Shown in pieces: positions 23,136-32,853 of a DNA stretch of 42,011 nt. The position numbers and the translations under genes are program-made. Source of the DNA: a virus; the IMG/VR virus record IMGVR_UViG_3300021963_000246, positions 1 to 42,011 of that record; one strand, 5' to 3'. Each line of letters begins with the position of its first letter. Position 1 is the first letter of the stretch. The notes under the pieces were generated by a model that was not told where the DNA came from, ran no database searches, and saw nothing but the letters and a program-made list of their open reading frames with translations.

Positions 23136-26100
23136 ATGTCGAATACAATTTTAATTAAACGCTCAGGCACAGCAAATGCTGTGCCAGCCAGCGGCAATTT
23201 GTCCTTGGGTGAGTTGGCCATCAACTATCAAGACGGTAATTTATTCTACAAAGACTCCAGCGGAACAGTTCAGACCATTGCCAGCAAACAGTTTGTTTCG
23301 GTATCAGGCAATATCACTGGTGGCAATGTCAACACAAGTGGCTTGAGCCTAAGTGGTAACGTACTCAGCGCAATCAACACCACATCTAACATAACTACTA
23401 CAGGTAACATAGCCGGCAATTACTTTTTAGGCAACGGCAGCTTACTAACTGGTATTGATGCTACTTCGATACAAAACGGAACATCAAACGTTCGTGTTGT
23501 AAGTTCTGGTGGCAATGTGGCCATTGGTGTTGGCGGCACATCAAATGTGGCTGTGTTTGCTACTACCGGTGCATACATCACTGGATTGATCAGTGCCAAT
23601 GGCAACATCACAGGTGGAAATCTAAATGCTGCTGGATTGAGTCTAAGTGGCAATGTGCTTAGTGTAATCAATTCTACAAGCAATATTACCACAACTGCCA
23701 ATGCAGCCATTGGCAATTTGTTAACTGATGGATTGTACCATGCTAATGGTGTGGCTTGGGATTTCCAACAACCAGCTGGCTCTAATACTCAAATTCAATA
23801 CAATGATGGTTCTGGTGGATTTGGTGCCAGCGCCAACTTTACGTTTAACGACTCAACTCAACTGTTGAGTGTTGGTGGTGCTCAAAGTGTAACTGGCAAT
23901 ATCACAAGCGGAAACTTAAATGCAGCTGGATTGAGTCTGAGTTCAAATGTGGTTTCTGCATTGAACTCAACCAGCAACATTACAACTGCTGCCAATATCA
24001 CTGGTGGCAACATCTTAACTGGTGGATTGATCTCTGCCACAGCCACAATCACAGGTGGCAACTTAGCCACAGGTGGAACTGCAAGTGCCGGTGGCAATGT
24101 AACTGGTGCTAATCTAATTACAGGTGGATTGGTAACAGCCGTTGGTAATGTGATTGGCGGCAACATCACAACTGGTGGCCAAGTTAGTGCTACAGGTAAC
24201 ATAACTGGTGGCAATATTAGCACATCAGGGTCTGGTGGCAACATCAGTGGCGCCAACGTAATCAGTGGCACTACTCTTTCAGCAACTGCCAACGTCGTTG
24301 GCGGCAATATCACAACTGCGGGATCGATATCAGCTACATCTACTATTACATCAGCGGCTAATATTGCTGGTGGTAATATCACTACAGGTGGACAAGTCAG
24401 TGCTACAGGTAATATTACCGGTGGTAACTTGAATACCACAGGCCAGTTGAGTACTTCTGGCAACTTGGCTGCTAACAATATTAGCGTTACCAATTCACTC
24501 ACTTCCAGTATAATCAGCGCCAGCGCCAACGTTACTGGTGGTAACTTGTTGACTGGTGGATTGATCAGCTCTGCTGGCACTATTACTGGAACCACAATCA
24601 CTGGGTCAACGCTGAGCTCAACTGGCAATGTGAATACTGTGGGCATTGTTAGCACTGGAAATATCTCTACTACAGGTAATATTTCAGGTGGTAATGTATT
24701 AACAGGCGGATTGAGTTTAAGCGCCAATGTAATCAGTAATATTAATACTACATCTAACATCACTACCACCGCTAATATATCTGGTGGTAATCTATTAACT
24801 GTTAGATTATCTGCTTCAGGAAACGTTGACGGCGCTAACATCAATGCTGGCACAGCAGTTTATACTTCAAACATTATTGGCAAAACCAATGCACTGACTC
24901 TTGAATCTATTAGTAATGGTAATATTAATTTGTTCCCAAATGGTACTGGTAACATTGTTCTTGCCAATACCATTATCAACGGCCTGGCAGAACCATTGCA
25001 AAGTCAAGATGCTGCTACCAAGTACTATGTTGACAATGCTGTAACAACTGGATTTGCTTTCCACCAGCCGGTATTTGCTGCCACCAATACAGATTTGGCC
25101 ACAGCCACTGGTGGTACAATCACATACACACAACCAAACGGTGTAGCAAACGGCATTGGTGCCACGCTGACCACAACTGGTTCTTTCAACTTGATCGATA
25201 CTGCTAACATTCAAACTGTTGGTACTAGAGTGTTGGTTAAAAACCAAGCTAATGCTGTACAAAACGGTGTCTATGTCTGGGCAAATGCCACAGTGATCAC
25301 TCGTTCTGTAGATGCTGACCAATACGGTTCAGACAGTGCAGAATCATTCAGTATCAATGACTACTTCTTCACACAAAGTGGTAATGTCAATGCAGGTACT
25401 GCATTTATTGTTAATGCACCAGCAGGTACTATCACATTTGGTACTTCAAATATTACGTTTGCTGAATTCAGTAGTACACAAGTTTACTCAGCCAATACCT
25501 CAGCTGGTATCAGTCTCACTGGTACAGTATTCAGTACCAAAGTTGACAACACCACTACAGCATTTGACGGCGGCGGCAATATTGTTGTCAAAGTCAGCGC
25601 CCAGCTCACAACACCAAATATTGGTGCTGCAACAGGTGATAGTTTAAGTGTAACTGGTTTGATTACAGGTGGTAACATCACTGCTGGGTCCGGCTACGTC
25701 AGTACTACAGGTAATGTGATTGGCGGAAACATCACAACTGGTGGGTTGATTACGGCAACTGGTAACATTGCATCTTCTGCAAATGTGTCAGGTGGAAATA
25801 TTCTAACAGGTGGATTGATTAGCGCCACATCCACAATCACAGGTGGCAACTTGGCCACAGGTGGTACCGCAAGTGCTACTGGTAATGTCACTGGTGGTAA
25901 TGTCTTAACAGGTGGATTGATCTCTGCCACAGCCACAATCACAGGTGGCAACTTGGCCACTGGCGGCACAGCAAGCGCAGGCGGCAATATTACTGGTGCT
26001 AATCTAATCACAGGTGGATTGGTAACAGCCACTGGTAATGTGATTGGTGGTAATTTGATTGCTGGTGCGTTGACAAAAACAGTTGACTTGAGTATCAGTG

Positions 26101-26684
26101 GCAATGTGATTGGCAATTTGTTGCCTAGTGCCAACGCAACGTACAACTTGGGCGGTCCTGGACAACTTTGGAAAGATTTGTTCCTAGCTGGAAATTCACT
26201 GTATCTTGGCGATCAATCATTCACTGCTAATGCTACTGCAATTGCAACAGCAAATAACTTTGCTGCCAACAATTTAAATGCTGTTAACAGCATTACCGCT
26301 GGAACCACAGTATCAGCAGTAGGCAATGTGATTGGTGGTAATATCACTTCAGCTGGCTTGGCTTCTATTACTGGTAATGTAACCGGTGGAAATGTACTAA
26401 CTGGTGGATTGATCTCTGCAACTGGTAACGTAACTGGTGGCAATGTCCTAACAGGTGGATTGATTTCAGCAACAGGAAATATTACATCAGCAGCTAATAT
26501 TGCAGGTGGTAACATCCTGGGCGGTAGTGGTATAATCATTACTACAGGCAATATCACCGGTGGCAACATATTGTTTGGCACAGGCATTGTAAGCGGAACT
26601 GGAAACATCACTGGTGGCAATATCTTCCAAGGTGTAAACCAAGTATTAGATACAGCGTCTACTGTGGATGGCGGACTGTATTAA
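23136..26684 (+). CDS. Large repeat tail fibre protein (1182 residues)
   Basis: The N-terminal 50 residues (LIKRSGTANAVPASGNLSLG, ELAINYQDGNLFYKDSSG) match the widespread fibre N-domain and are shared with the gene at 26700. Most of the protein is 14-17-residue repeats of the type SATGNITGGNILTGGLI, which should form a long beta-structured shaft. A non-repeat module of about 200 residues (from about 625, YYVDNAVTTGFAFHQPVF to TAFDGG) is nearly identical in protein to one in the 27235 gene. NLGGPGQLWKDLFL near 1005 is another fibre motif. Almost no charged residues occur in the shaft. Confidence 0.75.
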   Translation: MSNTILIKRSGTANAVPASGNLSLGELAINYQDGNLFYKDSSGTVQTIASKQFVSVSGNITGGNVNTSGLSLSGNVLSAINTTSNITTTGNIAGNYFLGNGSLLTGIDATSIQNGTSNVRVVSSGGNVAIGVGGTSNVAVFATTGAYITGLISANGNITGGNLNAAGLSLSGNVLSVINSTSNITTTANAAIGNLLTDGLYHANGVAWDFQQPAGSNTQIQYNDGSGGFGASANFTFNDSTQLLSVGGAQSVTGNITSGNLNAAGLSLSSNVVSALNSTSNITTAANITGGNILTGGLISATATITGGNLATGGTASAGGNVTGANLITGGLVTAVGNVIGGNITTGGQVSATGNITGGNISTSGSGGNISGANVISGTTLSATANVVGGNITTAGSISATSTITSAANIAGGNITTGGQVSATGNITGGNLNTTGQLSTSGNLAANNISVTNSLTSSIISASANVTGGNLLTGGLISSAGTITGTTITGSTLSSTGNVNTVGIVSTGNISTTGNISGGNVLTGGLSLSANVISNINTTSNITTTANISGGNLLTVRLSASGNVDGANINAGTAVYTSNIIGKTNALTLESISNGNINLFPNGTGNIVLANTIINGLAEPLQSQDAATKYYVDNAVTTGFAFHQPVFAATNTDLATATGGTITYTQPNGVANGIGATLTTTGSFNLIDTANIQTVGTRVLVKNQANAVQNGVYVWANATVITRSVDADQYGSDSAESFSINDYFFTQSGNVNAGTAFIVNAPAGTITFGTSNITFAEFSSTQVYSANTSAGISLTGTVFSTKVDNTTTAFDGGGNIVVKVSAQLTTPNIGAATGDSLSVTGLITGGNITAGSGYVSTTGNVIGGNITTGGLITATGNIASSANVSGGNILTGGLISATSTITGGNLATGGTASATGNVTGGNVLTGGLISATATITGGNLATGGTASAGGNITGANLITGGLVTATGNVIGGNLIAGALTKTVDLSISGNVIGNLLPSANATYNLGGPGQLWKDLFLAGNSLYLGDQSFTANATAIATANNFAANNLNAVNSITAGTTVSAVGNVIGGNITSAGLASITGNVTGGNVLTGGLISATGNVTGGNVLTGGLISATGNITSAANIAGGNILGGSGIIITTGNITGGNILFGTGIVSGTGNITGGNIFQGVNQVLDTASTVDGGLY
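24000..24840 (+). repeat. Degenerate 42-51-nt coding repeats of the Gly/Asn fibre shaft
   Basis: Repeated units encode ISATGNITGGNILTGGL-like segments. Related arrays lie at 25650-26620, 27280-28080, 28540-28960, 29690-30000 and 30780-31570. Codon choice varies between units while the protein pattern is kept, so the repeats are maintained as protein structure. Confidence 0.8.
25016..25640 (+). repeat. Fibre module copy 1 (second copy at 30145-30760)
   Basis: About 205 codons encode a module shared with the next large fibre gene. The two proteins differ at roughly one residue in eight, but the DNA differs at many more synonymous sites, which points to an old duplication or exchange kept by selection. 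Confidence 0.8.
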
Positions 26685-26699
26685 AATAGAAAATGATCA

Positions 26700-27206
26700 A
26701 TGACAAATACAGTACAGCTTAAACGATCAAGTGTAGCTAACTCAATACCAGGCACTGGAAATCTAGTTCCTGGCGAGCTGGCCATCAACTACACCGATGG
26801 TAATTTATTTTACAAAAATTCTAGCAATGTAGTCACAGTTATTGCTAGTAATAAATTTGTAAGTGTAAGTGGAAATGTAACTGGCGATTACTTTATTGGA
26901 AACGGCAGCCAACTTACTGGAATTAACGCCACATCGTCGCAGATATCCAATGGAACCAGTAATGTAGCAATTGTTGCAGCCAATGGAAATGTGCAAGTTG
27001 CTGTGGCTGCTGTGGCAAATTCTGTTGTGATGGGTGCGGGCAGTTTGTTTGTTCAAGGCCCAATTTCTACGCCTAAAACTATAAACACCTTAGCTCTTGT
27101 GCCAAATGAAGTAAATGCTGTGATGATTAGTCCACTGACTATATCAGCGTTGGGCAATATCTTTGTGCCTACAGATTCTACACTCACAATCTTTACGCCA
27201 ACATGA
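26700..27206 (+). CDS. Short fibre protein sharing the N-domain of the 1182-residue fibre
   Basis: A 168-residue protein. QLKRSSVANSIPGTGNLVPG and ELAINYTDGNLFYKNSS repeat the N-terminal domain of the upstream fibre. A short GNVTGDYFIGNGSQLTGI and ISNGTSNVAIVAANGNV module and a distinct C-terminus (TINTLALVPNEVNAVMISPL) follow. It may be a minor fibre or a capping or accessory protein that competes for the same attachment site. It starts 15 nt after the upstream stop with no good ribosome site, so translation may depend on coupling. Confidence 0.65.
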   Translation: MTNTVQLKRSSVANSIPGTGNLVPGELAINYTDGNLFYKNSSNVVTVIASNKFVSVSGNVTGDYFIGNGSQLTGINATSSQISNGTSNVAIVAANGNVQVAVAAVANSVVMGAGSLFVQGPISTPKTINTLALVPNEVNAVMISPLTISALGNIFVPTDSTLTIFTPT

Positions 27207-27207
27207 T

Positions 27208-27215
27208 GCTAAATA
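27208..27215 (+). promoter_or_regulatory. Late promoter GCTAAATA for the 1872-residue fibre
   Basis: TAAATA (27210-27215) lies 19 nt before the ATG at 27235. GAGG (27224-27227) serves as ribosome site. Confidence 0.5.
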
Positions 27216-27234
27216 TCAAATACGAGGATAAATC

Positions 27235-30200
27235 ATGGCAATTCAACTAGACGGCACAACTGGAATTTCAACAAGTGGCAATATTACCGCTGCCGGTACT
27301 CTTACAGTTGGCCTTTTTAATCCTGGTAATATCAGTGCTTCGGGTAATGTAGTTGGTGCAAATCTAATTACAGCTGGCGAACTGAGTGTGGGCGGAAACT
27401 CTGTTATCACTGGTGATTTAACAGTAGTGGGCAATGCTTCGCTGAGTGGTAACATTATTGGCGACAAAATCACCAATGGATCCACTTCAGTCGAAATCCC
27501 AGTTGCCAACGGAAACGTTAGCTTTACCATCGGAGGAAGCACAAACGTAGTTGTAGTTACTACAACAGGCGGATTTGTTACAGGCGTTGTTAGCGCCACA
27601 GGAAACATCACAGGTAGCAACTTAAATGCGTCGGGATTGAGTTTAGCTTCGAATGTTCTAAGTGCAATCAATTCAACTTCGGCTATCACTACCTCGGCTA
27701 ATGTTTCGGCTAATAACGTTGTTGTGACCAATCATATAAACTCATCTGGTAACATATCAGGTGGTAATGTGTTGTCAGCTGGCCAAGTATCAGCAATAAG
27801 CAACGTCACAGGTAGTAATTTGTTAACCGCCGGAGTTGTTAGTTCTGCAGGAAACATCACTGGTGGCAACATAGTAACTATTGGACTAATTAGTTCTGCA
27901 GGAAACATCACTGGTGATAACATACTAACAGGCGGATTGATCAGTGCTACAGGCAACATCACAGGTGGTAATATCTTGGGTGGTGCCAATGTAAATGCTA
28001 CCACACATACAGGTACCACAGTATCAGTAACGGGAAATATTACAGGTGGCAATTTACGAACTTCTGGAACATTGTCAACCGCTGCAAACATTATTATTCC
28101 AGGAGCCCTGAATGCAAGTGGAAATGGTACAATATTTTTTAATAACACTGGCACACTATCAGCTAATATTATTTTGTATCAAGAAGGTGCAAATGGAAAT
28201 GTCACAGTTAGAATTGGCGAAAGTGCCACTGAAGGATTTGGATTATATTCATCTGGCACCATTGGTGCAGTTGGAAATTTAACTTCACTATCTAATATCA
28301 TTGGCAATAACATCAGTTCAGCCAATATTATCAGTGCCACAGGTAACATCACAGGCAATTACTTTTTAGGTAACGGATCACAACTTACTGGTATTGATGC
28401 TACAAGCATACAAAATGGCACAAGCAATGTGCGTGTAGTAAGTTCTGGTGGCAATGTGGCTGTTGGAGTTGGCGGTACAAGCAATGTGGCTGTTTTTGCT
28501 ACCACTGGTGAATATGTCACTGGTGTGATAAGTGCAAGTGGAAATATCACTGGTGGCAATATACTAGGCGGAGCTAATGTCAATGCTACTACACACACAG
28601 GTACCACAGTTTCCGTAAGTGCTAATATTACTGGTGGTAACATTTTAACACCTGGATTGATTTCAGCAGCAAGTACAATAACTGGTACCACTATAACTGG
28701 ATCAACTTTAAGCTCAACTGGTAATGTTAACACAGTAGGTATTGTGGGTACTGGTAATATTAGTACAACTGGCAATGTGTCAGGTGGCAATATCTTAACT
28801 GGTGGATTGATATCTGCCACAGGCACTGTAACTGGATCAAGTTTGCTGGGATCAGTTGTAAGCGTGTCAGGTAACATCACTGGTGGCAACTTAAATGCAG
28901 GTGGACTAAGTCTAAGTTCAAATGTTGTGTCGGCATTGAATTCAACCAGCAATATCACTACTTCTGCCAATGTTCAGGCAAATTATTTTGTCGGAACATT
29001 TGTTGGTAACATTTCTGGCAATATCACTGCGCCTGGTTCAAACACACAAGTGGTATTCAATGACGGTGGTAATGCTGCTGGATCGGCTGTATTTACATTT
29101 AACAAAACTTCCAATGTGGTCAGTGTTGCTGGCAACATCATTGGCAACAACATCTCAGCAAATACTCAAATCAGTGCCACAGGCAATTTAATTTCTAACA
29201 CAGGATTGTATGTTGGTGCTGGCGCCACTAGCAGTAGCCTAACCAACCCAATTATTGTAGCCCAGGCCACTGGACTTGCTTATGTTCAGGTAGCAGCTAG
29301 AAACACAGCCAATACTGGTTCTGCTGACATGGTTACTTACGCCAACAATGGCGATGATACCAGAGCCTGGACAGATATGGGTATGACTGGTTCAGGATTC
29401 AACGACACTGCATACACCATAACCAATGCCAACGACGGCTATGTGTTTGTTCAAGGCAACGCTGATGGTACAGGTGGCAATCTAGTATTAGCCACAGGCG
29501 AACTTGGCACCGCAGCAGACATTGTGTTTGCCACAGGCGGTTTCCTTGATGCCAACGAAAAAATGCGTTTTGTCAACGCAACTGGACAATTCTGGATTGA
29601 AACTACTACAAATTCTACCAGCGACACAAGCGGTGCATTGAAAGTTTCTGGTGGTGCAGGCATTGCAGGCAATGCGTATGTGGGTGGATTAATTTCGGCT
29701 GCTGGTAATGTCACCGGTGGTAACTTGTCTGGCACAAGTATTACCGGATCTGTGGTCAGCGCAAGTGGTACTATTACTGGTGGCAACTTGGCCACAGGTG
29801 GCACTGCGTCAGCAGGTGGTAATGTTACTGGTGCCAATATATTAACTGGCGGCTTGATTTCGGCCACAGGCAATATCACTGGTGGTAACATCTTAGGCGG
29901 AGCCAATGTCAACGCCACAACTCATACAGGTGCTACTGTATCGGTTACAGGCAATATCACTGGCGGCAATATTGTAACTACTGCAAATGTCAACGGTGGC
30001 AATGTTAACACCAACAACATAGTTGGCACCGGATTAACAATAGTATCTACTGGTAATCTAACATTGATCGCCACAGGTAACATTGATGCCAACAACGAAT
30101 ACATCAATAATGTGCCATCACCACAACAAGATGGTGACGCTGTTAACAAATTGTATGTCGATAATGCAGTTACAACTGGGTTTGCTTTCCACCAACCAGT

Positions 30201-32853
30201 GTTTGCTGCCACAAATACCACACTGGCCACAGCCACAGGTGGTACCATTACATATACTCAACCCAATGGTGTAGCAAACGGTATTGGTGCCACACTCACA
30301 ACCACTGGATCATTTAACTTAATTGATACGGCCAATATTCAGACTATTGGTACTAGAGTGCTGGTCAAAGATCAAGCTAACGCTGTACAAAATGGCGTGT
30401 ATACTTGGGCTAACGCTACAGCCATTGTGCGTTCAACTGATGCAGACGAATATGGCTCAAACAGCGCAGAAGCGTTTGGACTGAACGATTATTTCTATGT
30501 GCAAAGTGGTAATGTCAATGCAGGTACTGCATATATTGTTAGTGCGCCTGCAGGCACTATCACATTTGGTACTTCAAACATTACGTTTGCTGAATTTAGT
30601 AGCACACAAGTTTACTCAGCCAATACTTCAGCAGGTATCAGTCTAAACGGCACAGTAATAAATGCATTGGTTGATAATGTTACCACAGCATTTAGCAGTG
30701 GCAATATTGTGGTCAAAACCGGTGCTCAACTCACAACACCAAATATTGGTGCTGCTACCGGTACCAGTTTGGGTGTGACAGGCAATGTCACAGGTGGCAA
30801 TATCAACACAGGTGGCGTAATAAGTGCCACAGGTAATGTTACAGGAAGTTATTTCCTTGGTAATGGTAGCCAACTAACAGGTATTGATGCTACAAGTATA
30901 CAAAATGGCACAAGCAATGTTCGTGTTGTAAGTTCGGGCGGTAATGTCACCGTCAGCGTGGGTGGCACAAGTAATGTAGCAGTGTTTGCTACCACAGGTG
31001 AATATGTTACTGGGTTGATAAGTGCAAGTGGTAACATTACCGGCGGCAACTTATTGACTGGTGGATTGATTAGTTCAACTGGTAATATTACCAGTGTTGC
31101 CAACGTTGCTGGTGGTAATTTGATTTCGTCAGGATTGGTCACAGCCACAGGCAACATTGTAACCACAGCCAACGTGTCTGGTGGTAATGTGTTGAGTTCA
31201 GCGTTGATTCAAGGTGTCACATTAAGTGCAAGTGGCAATGTGAACGGTGCCAACATAACCACAGCAGGGTCTGTAAGTGCTACTGGCAACTTGGTCGGCG
31301 GAAATGTAACCACAGCCGGATTGATTAGTTCCACAGGAAATATCACCAGTGCCGCCAACATTGCAGGCGGCAATATAATTGTCACCGGTATAGTTGTCGA
31401 CAACACAGGCAATTTAGATTTAACATCTTCTGCCACAAACGGCAACATTAACCTCATCCCTAACGGCACTGGTAATGTGTATACAGGTGCAAATTTACTG
31501 GTAACCAGTTTGGTATCTGGCGCTACATTGAGCGCAAGCGGCAATGTGATTGGTGGAAACATCACAACTGCTGGACAATTGGTCAGTTCTGTAGCTACAG
31601 GCACAGCACCGTTGGTGATTACCAGCACAACACTGGTTCCAAACTTGTATGTTTCTAGAGCCAACGTGAGCGATTATGATGGTGTTACAACCGCAACCAC
31701 TGGTACATACTATCCAGCATTCTTTACAGCAGTCACTGGTAATGTGCAAAACTATGCCAATACCAACTTGTCTTTCAATGCTGCCACTGGTGTACTAACT
31801 GCTTCTGGTTATACCACAGCCGGTACAGTTACAGCAGCCACAGTCAATGCTGCCACAATTGGTAATTCAGGTGCTGCATTTACAGGCGCAAGCATTAGTG
31901 CCGCCACAATTGGTAATGCAAGTGCTGTTCACAACGGTGCCACAGTATCCATAACTGGCACTGTAACTGCTGCCACAGTTAATGCCGCTGCAATTGGTAA
32001 CTCGGGTGCAGCATTTACAGGCGCAAGTATATCAGCTGCCACAATTGGTAATGCAAGTGCTGTTCACAACGGTGCCACAGTATCCATAACTGGTACTGTA
32101 ACTGCTGCCACTGTTAATGCTGCCGCAATTGGTAACTCAGGTGCTACTCTAACAGGTACATTACAAACTGCTGCACAAACCAACATCACATCAGTTGGTA
32201 CATTGACTGGTGGTACTTGGAACGCAACCAGCATTAGCACCACATACACTGATGCAAAAGTAACATCTGTTGCTAGTAGAACAGGTGCAGTTACATTGGC
32301 TCAAGCAGATATTTCAGGCTTGACCACTGGCAGTACCCCAACATTTGCTGGAGTGACAGTAGGCACTGGTAATCTCAGTGGCGGTAATATCAACAACAAC
32401 AACACAACTGGTGTTGGTAACATTGGTACTTCTACTGTTACTTTCAATACTGTGTTTGCTAAAGCCACATCAGCACAATATGCTGACTTGGCAGAAAGCT
32501 ATGCAGCTGATGCAGATTATGCACCAGGCACTGTGTTGACATTTGGTGGTATAAAAGAAGTCACATTTGCATCAGCATCTAGCGATACTCGAGTGGCTGG
32601 TGTGGTATCTACTAATCCAGCTCATGTGATGAATGCAGGATTAGATGCTGAACATGTGGCAGTATTAGCTCTAACAGGTCGTGCGCCAACATCAGTTGTG
32701 GGCACAGTGCGCAAAGGCGACATGATGGTGTCTGCAGGTAATGGTGCAGCTCAAGCATGTTCTACACCTAGCATGGGTACTGTGATTGGTAAAGCTCTTG
32801 AAAACTTTGACGGTGAGTCAGGCGTGATTGAGATTGTTGTTGGTAGATTATAA
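27235..32853 (+). CDS. Giant repeat tail fibre protein (1872 residues) with G2-like C-terminal domain
   Basis: The largest gene in the window. The N-terminus AIQLDGTTGISTSGNITAAG differs from the other fibres. The shaft is Gly/Asn repeats interrupted by modules: IQNGTSNVRVVSSGGNV twice (near 28400 and 30890), one copy of the 205-residue module (30145-30760), and a 45-residue tandem repeat near residues 1530-1635. The last 130 residues (DLAESYAADADYAPGTVLTFGG, then DTRVAGVVSTNPAHVMN, GDMMVSAGNG, GTVIGKALENFDG) form a C-terminal domain frequent in aquatic phage fibres. It is sometimes annotated as peptidase G2/chaperone-like. Autocleavage is not shown here. A terminator follows directly. Confidence 0.78.
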   Translation: MAIQLDGTTGISTSGNITAAGTLTVGLFNPGNISASGNVVGANLITAGELSVGGNSVITGDLTVVGNASLSGNIIGDKITNGSTSVEIPVANGNVSFTIGGSTNVVVVTTTGGFVTGVVSATGNITGSNLNASGLSLASNVLSAINSTSAITTSANVSANNVVVTNHINSSGNISGGNVLSAGQVSAISNVTGSNLLTAGVVSSAGNITGGNIVTIGLISSAGNITGDNILTGGLISATGNITGGNILGGANVNATTHTGTTVSVTGNITGGNLRTSGTLSTAANIIIPGALNASGNGTIFFNNTGTLSANIILYQEGANGNVTVRIGESATEGFGLYSSGTIGAVGNLTSLSNIIGNNISSANIISATGNITGNYFLGNGSQLTGIDATSIQNGTSNVRVVSSGGNVAVGVGGTSNVAVFATTGEYVTGVISASGNITGGNILGGANVNATTHTGTTVSVSANITGGNILTPGLISAASTITGTTITGSTLSSTGNVNTVGIVGTGNISTTGNVSGGNILTGGLISATGTVTGSSLLGSVVSVSGNITGGNLNAGGLSLSSNVVSALNSTSNITTSANVQANYFVGTFVGNISGNITAPGSNTQVVFNDGGNAAGSAVFTFNKTSNVVSVAGNIIGNNISANTQISATGNLISNTGLYVGAGATSSSLTNPIIVAQATGLAYVQVAARNTANTGSADMVTYANNGDDTRAWTDMGMTGSGFNDTAYTITNANDGYVFVQGNADGTGGNLVLATGELGTAADIVFATGGFLDANEKMRFVNATGQFWIETTTNSTSDTSGALKVSGGAGIAGNAYVGGLISAAGNVTGGNLSGTSITGSVVSASGTITGGNLATGGTASAGGNVTGANILTGGLISATGNITGGNILGGANVNATTHTGATVSVTGNITGGNIVTTANVNGGNVNTNNIVGTGLTIVSTGNLTLIATGNIDANNEYINNVPSPQQDGDAVNKLYVDNAVTTGFAFHQPVFAATNTTLATATGGTITYTQPNGVANGIGATLTTTGSFNLIDTANIQTIGTRVLVKDQANAVQNGVYTWANATAIVRSTDADEYGSNSAEAFGLNDYFYVQSGNVNAGTAYIVSAPAGTITFGTSNITFAEFSSTQVYSANTSAGISLNGTVINALVDNVTTAFSSGNIVVKTGAQLTTPNIGAATGTSLGVTGNVTGGNINTGGVISATGNVTGSYFLGNGSQLTGIDATSIQNGTSNVRVVSSGGNVTVSVGGTSNVAVFATTGEYVTGLISASGNITGGNLLTGGLISSTGNITSVANVAGGNLISSGLVTATGNIVTTANVSGGNVLSSALIQGVTLSASGNVNGANITTAGSVSATGNLVGGNVTTAGLISSTGNITSAANIAGGNIIVTGIVVDNTGNLDLTSSATNGNINLIPNGTGNVYTGANLLVTSLVSGATLSASGNVIGGNITTAGQLVSSVATGTAPLVITSTTLVPNLYVSRANVSDYDGVTTATTGTYYPAFFTAVTGNVQNYANTNLSFNAATGVLTASGYTTAGTVTAATVNAATIGNSGAAFTGASISAATIGNASAVHNGATVSITGTVTAATVNAAAIGNSGAAFTGASISAATIGNASAVHNGATVSITGTVTAATVNAAAIGNSGATLTGTLQTAAQTNITSVGTLTGGTWNATSISTTYTDAKVTSVASRTGAVTLAQADISGLTTGSTPTFAGVTVGTGNLSGGNINNNNTTGVGNIGTSTVTFNTVFAKATSAQYADLAESYAADADYAPGTVLTFGGIKEVTFASASSDTRVAGVVSTNPAHVMNAGLDAEHVAVLALTGRAPTSVVGTVRKGDMMVSAGNGAAQACSTPSMGTVIGKALENFDGESGVIEIVVGRL
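30145..30760 (+). repeat. Fibre module copy 2 (first copy at 25016-25640)
   Basis: It encodes YVDNAVTTGFAFHQPVFAAT through the AFSSGNIVVKT region, collinear with the copy in the 1182-residue fibre. Long stretches of identical protein are written with different synonymous codons. Confidence 0.8.
31822..32145 (+). repeat. 135-bp tandem repeat, about 2.4 copies
   Basis: Units begin at 31822, 31957 and 32092 (GGTACAGTTACAGCAGCC and variants). Each full unit encodes 45 residues (TVTAATVNAAAIGNSGAAF, then TGASISAATIGNASAVHNG and ATVSITG). Within a unit the half-motif AATIGNS/AATIGNA occurs twice, so the unit itself arose by duplication. Confidence 0.9.

Noticed and set aside
23882-24853. Long open frame on the minus strand across the fibre repeats (Pro/Leu/Val-rich), with similar ones at 25694-26146, 27243-28154, 28359-28970 and 30849-31664
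   Set aside because: These are antisense readings of Gly/Asn/Thr repeats: composition is an artefact, there are no ribosome sites, and they lie fully inside convincing plus-strand genes.
24000-26620. Regularly spaced repeats that might suggest a CRISPR array
   Set aside because: The repeats are degenerate, in frame, code for a clear protein pattern and have no unique spacers.
25016-32145. Possible diversity-generating retroelement target in the fibre genes
   Set aside because: No reverse transcriptase and no template repeat with A-specific changes is visible; differences between copies are mostly synonymous.
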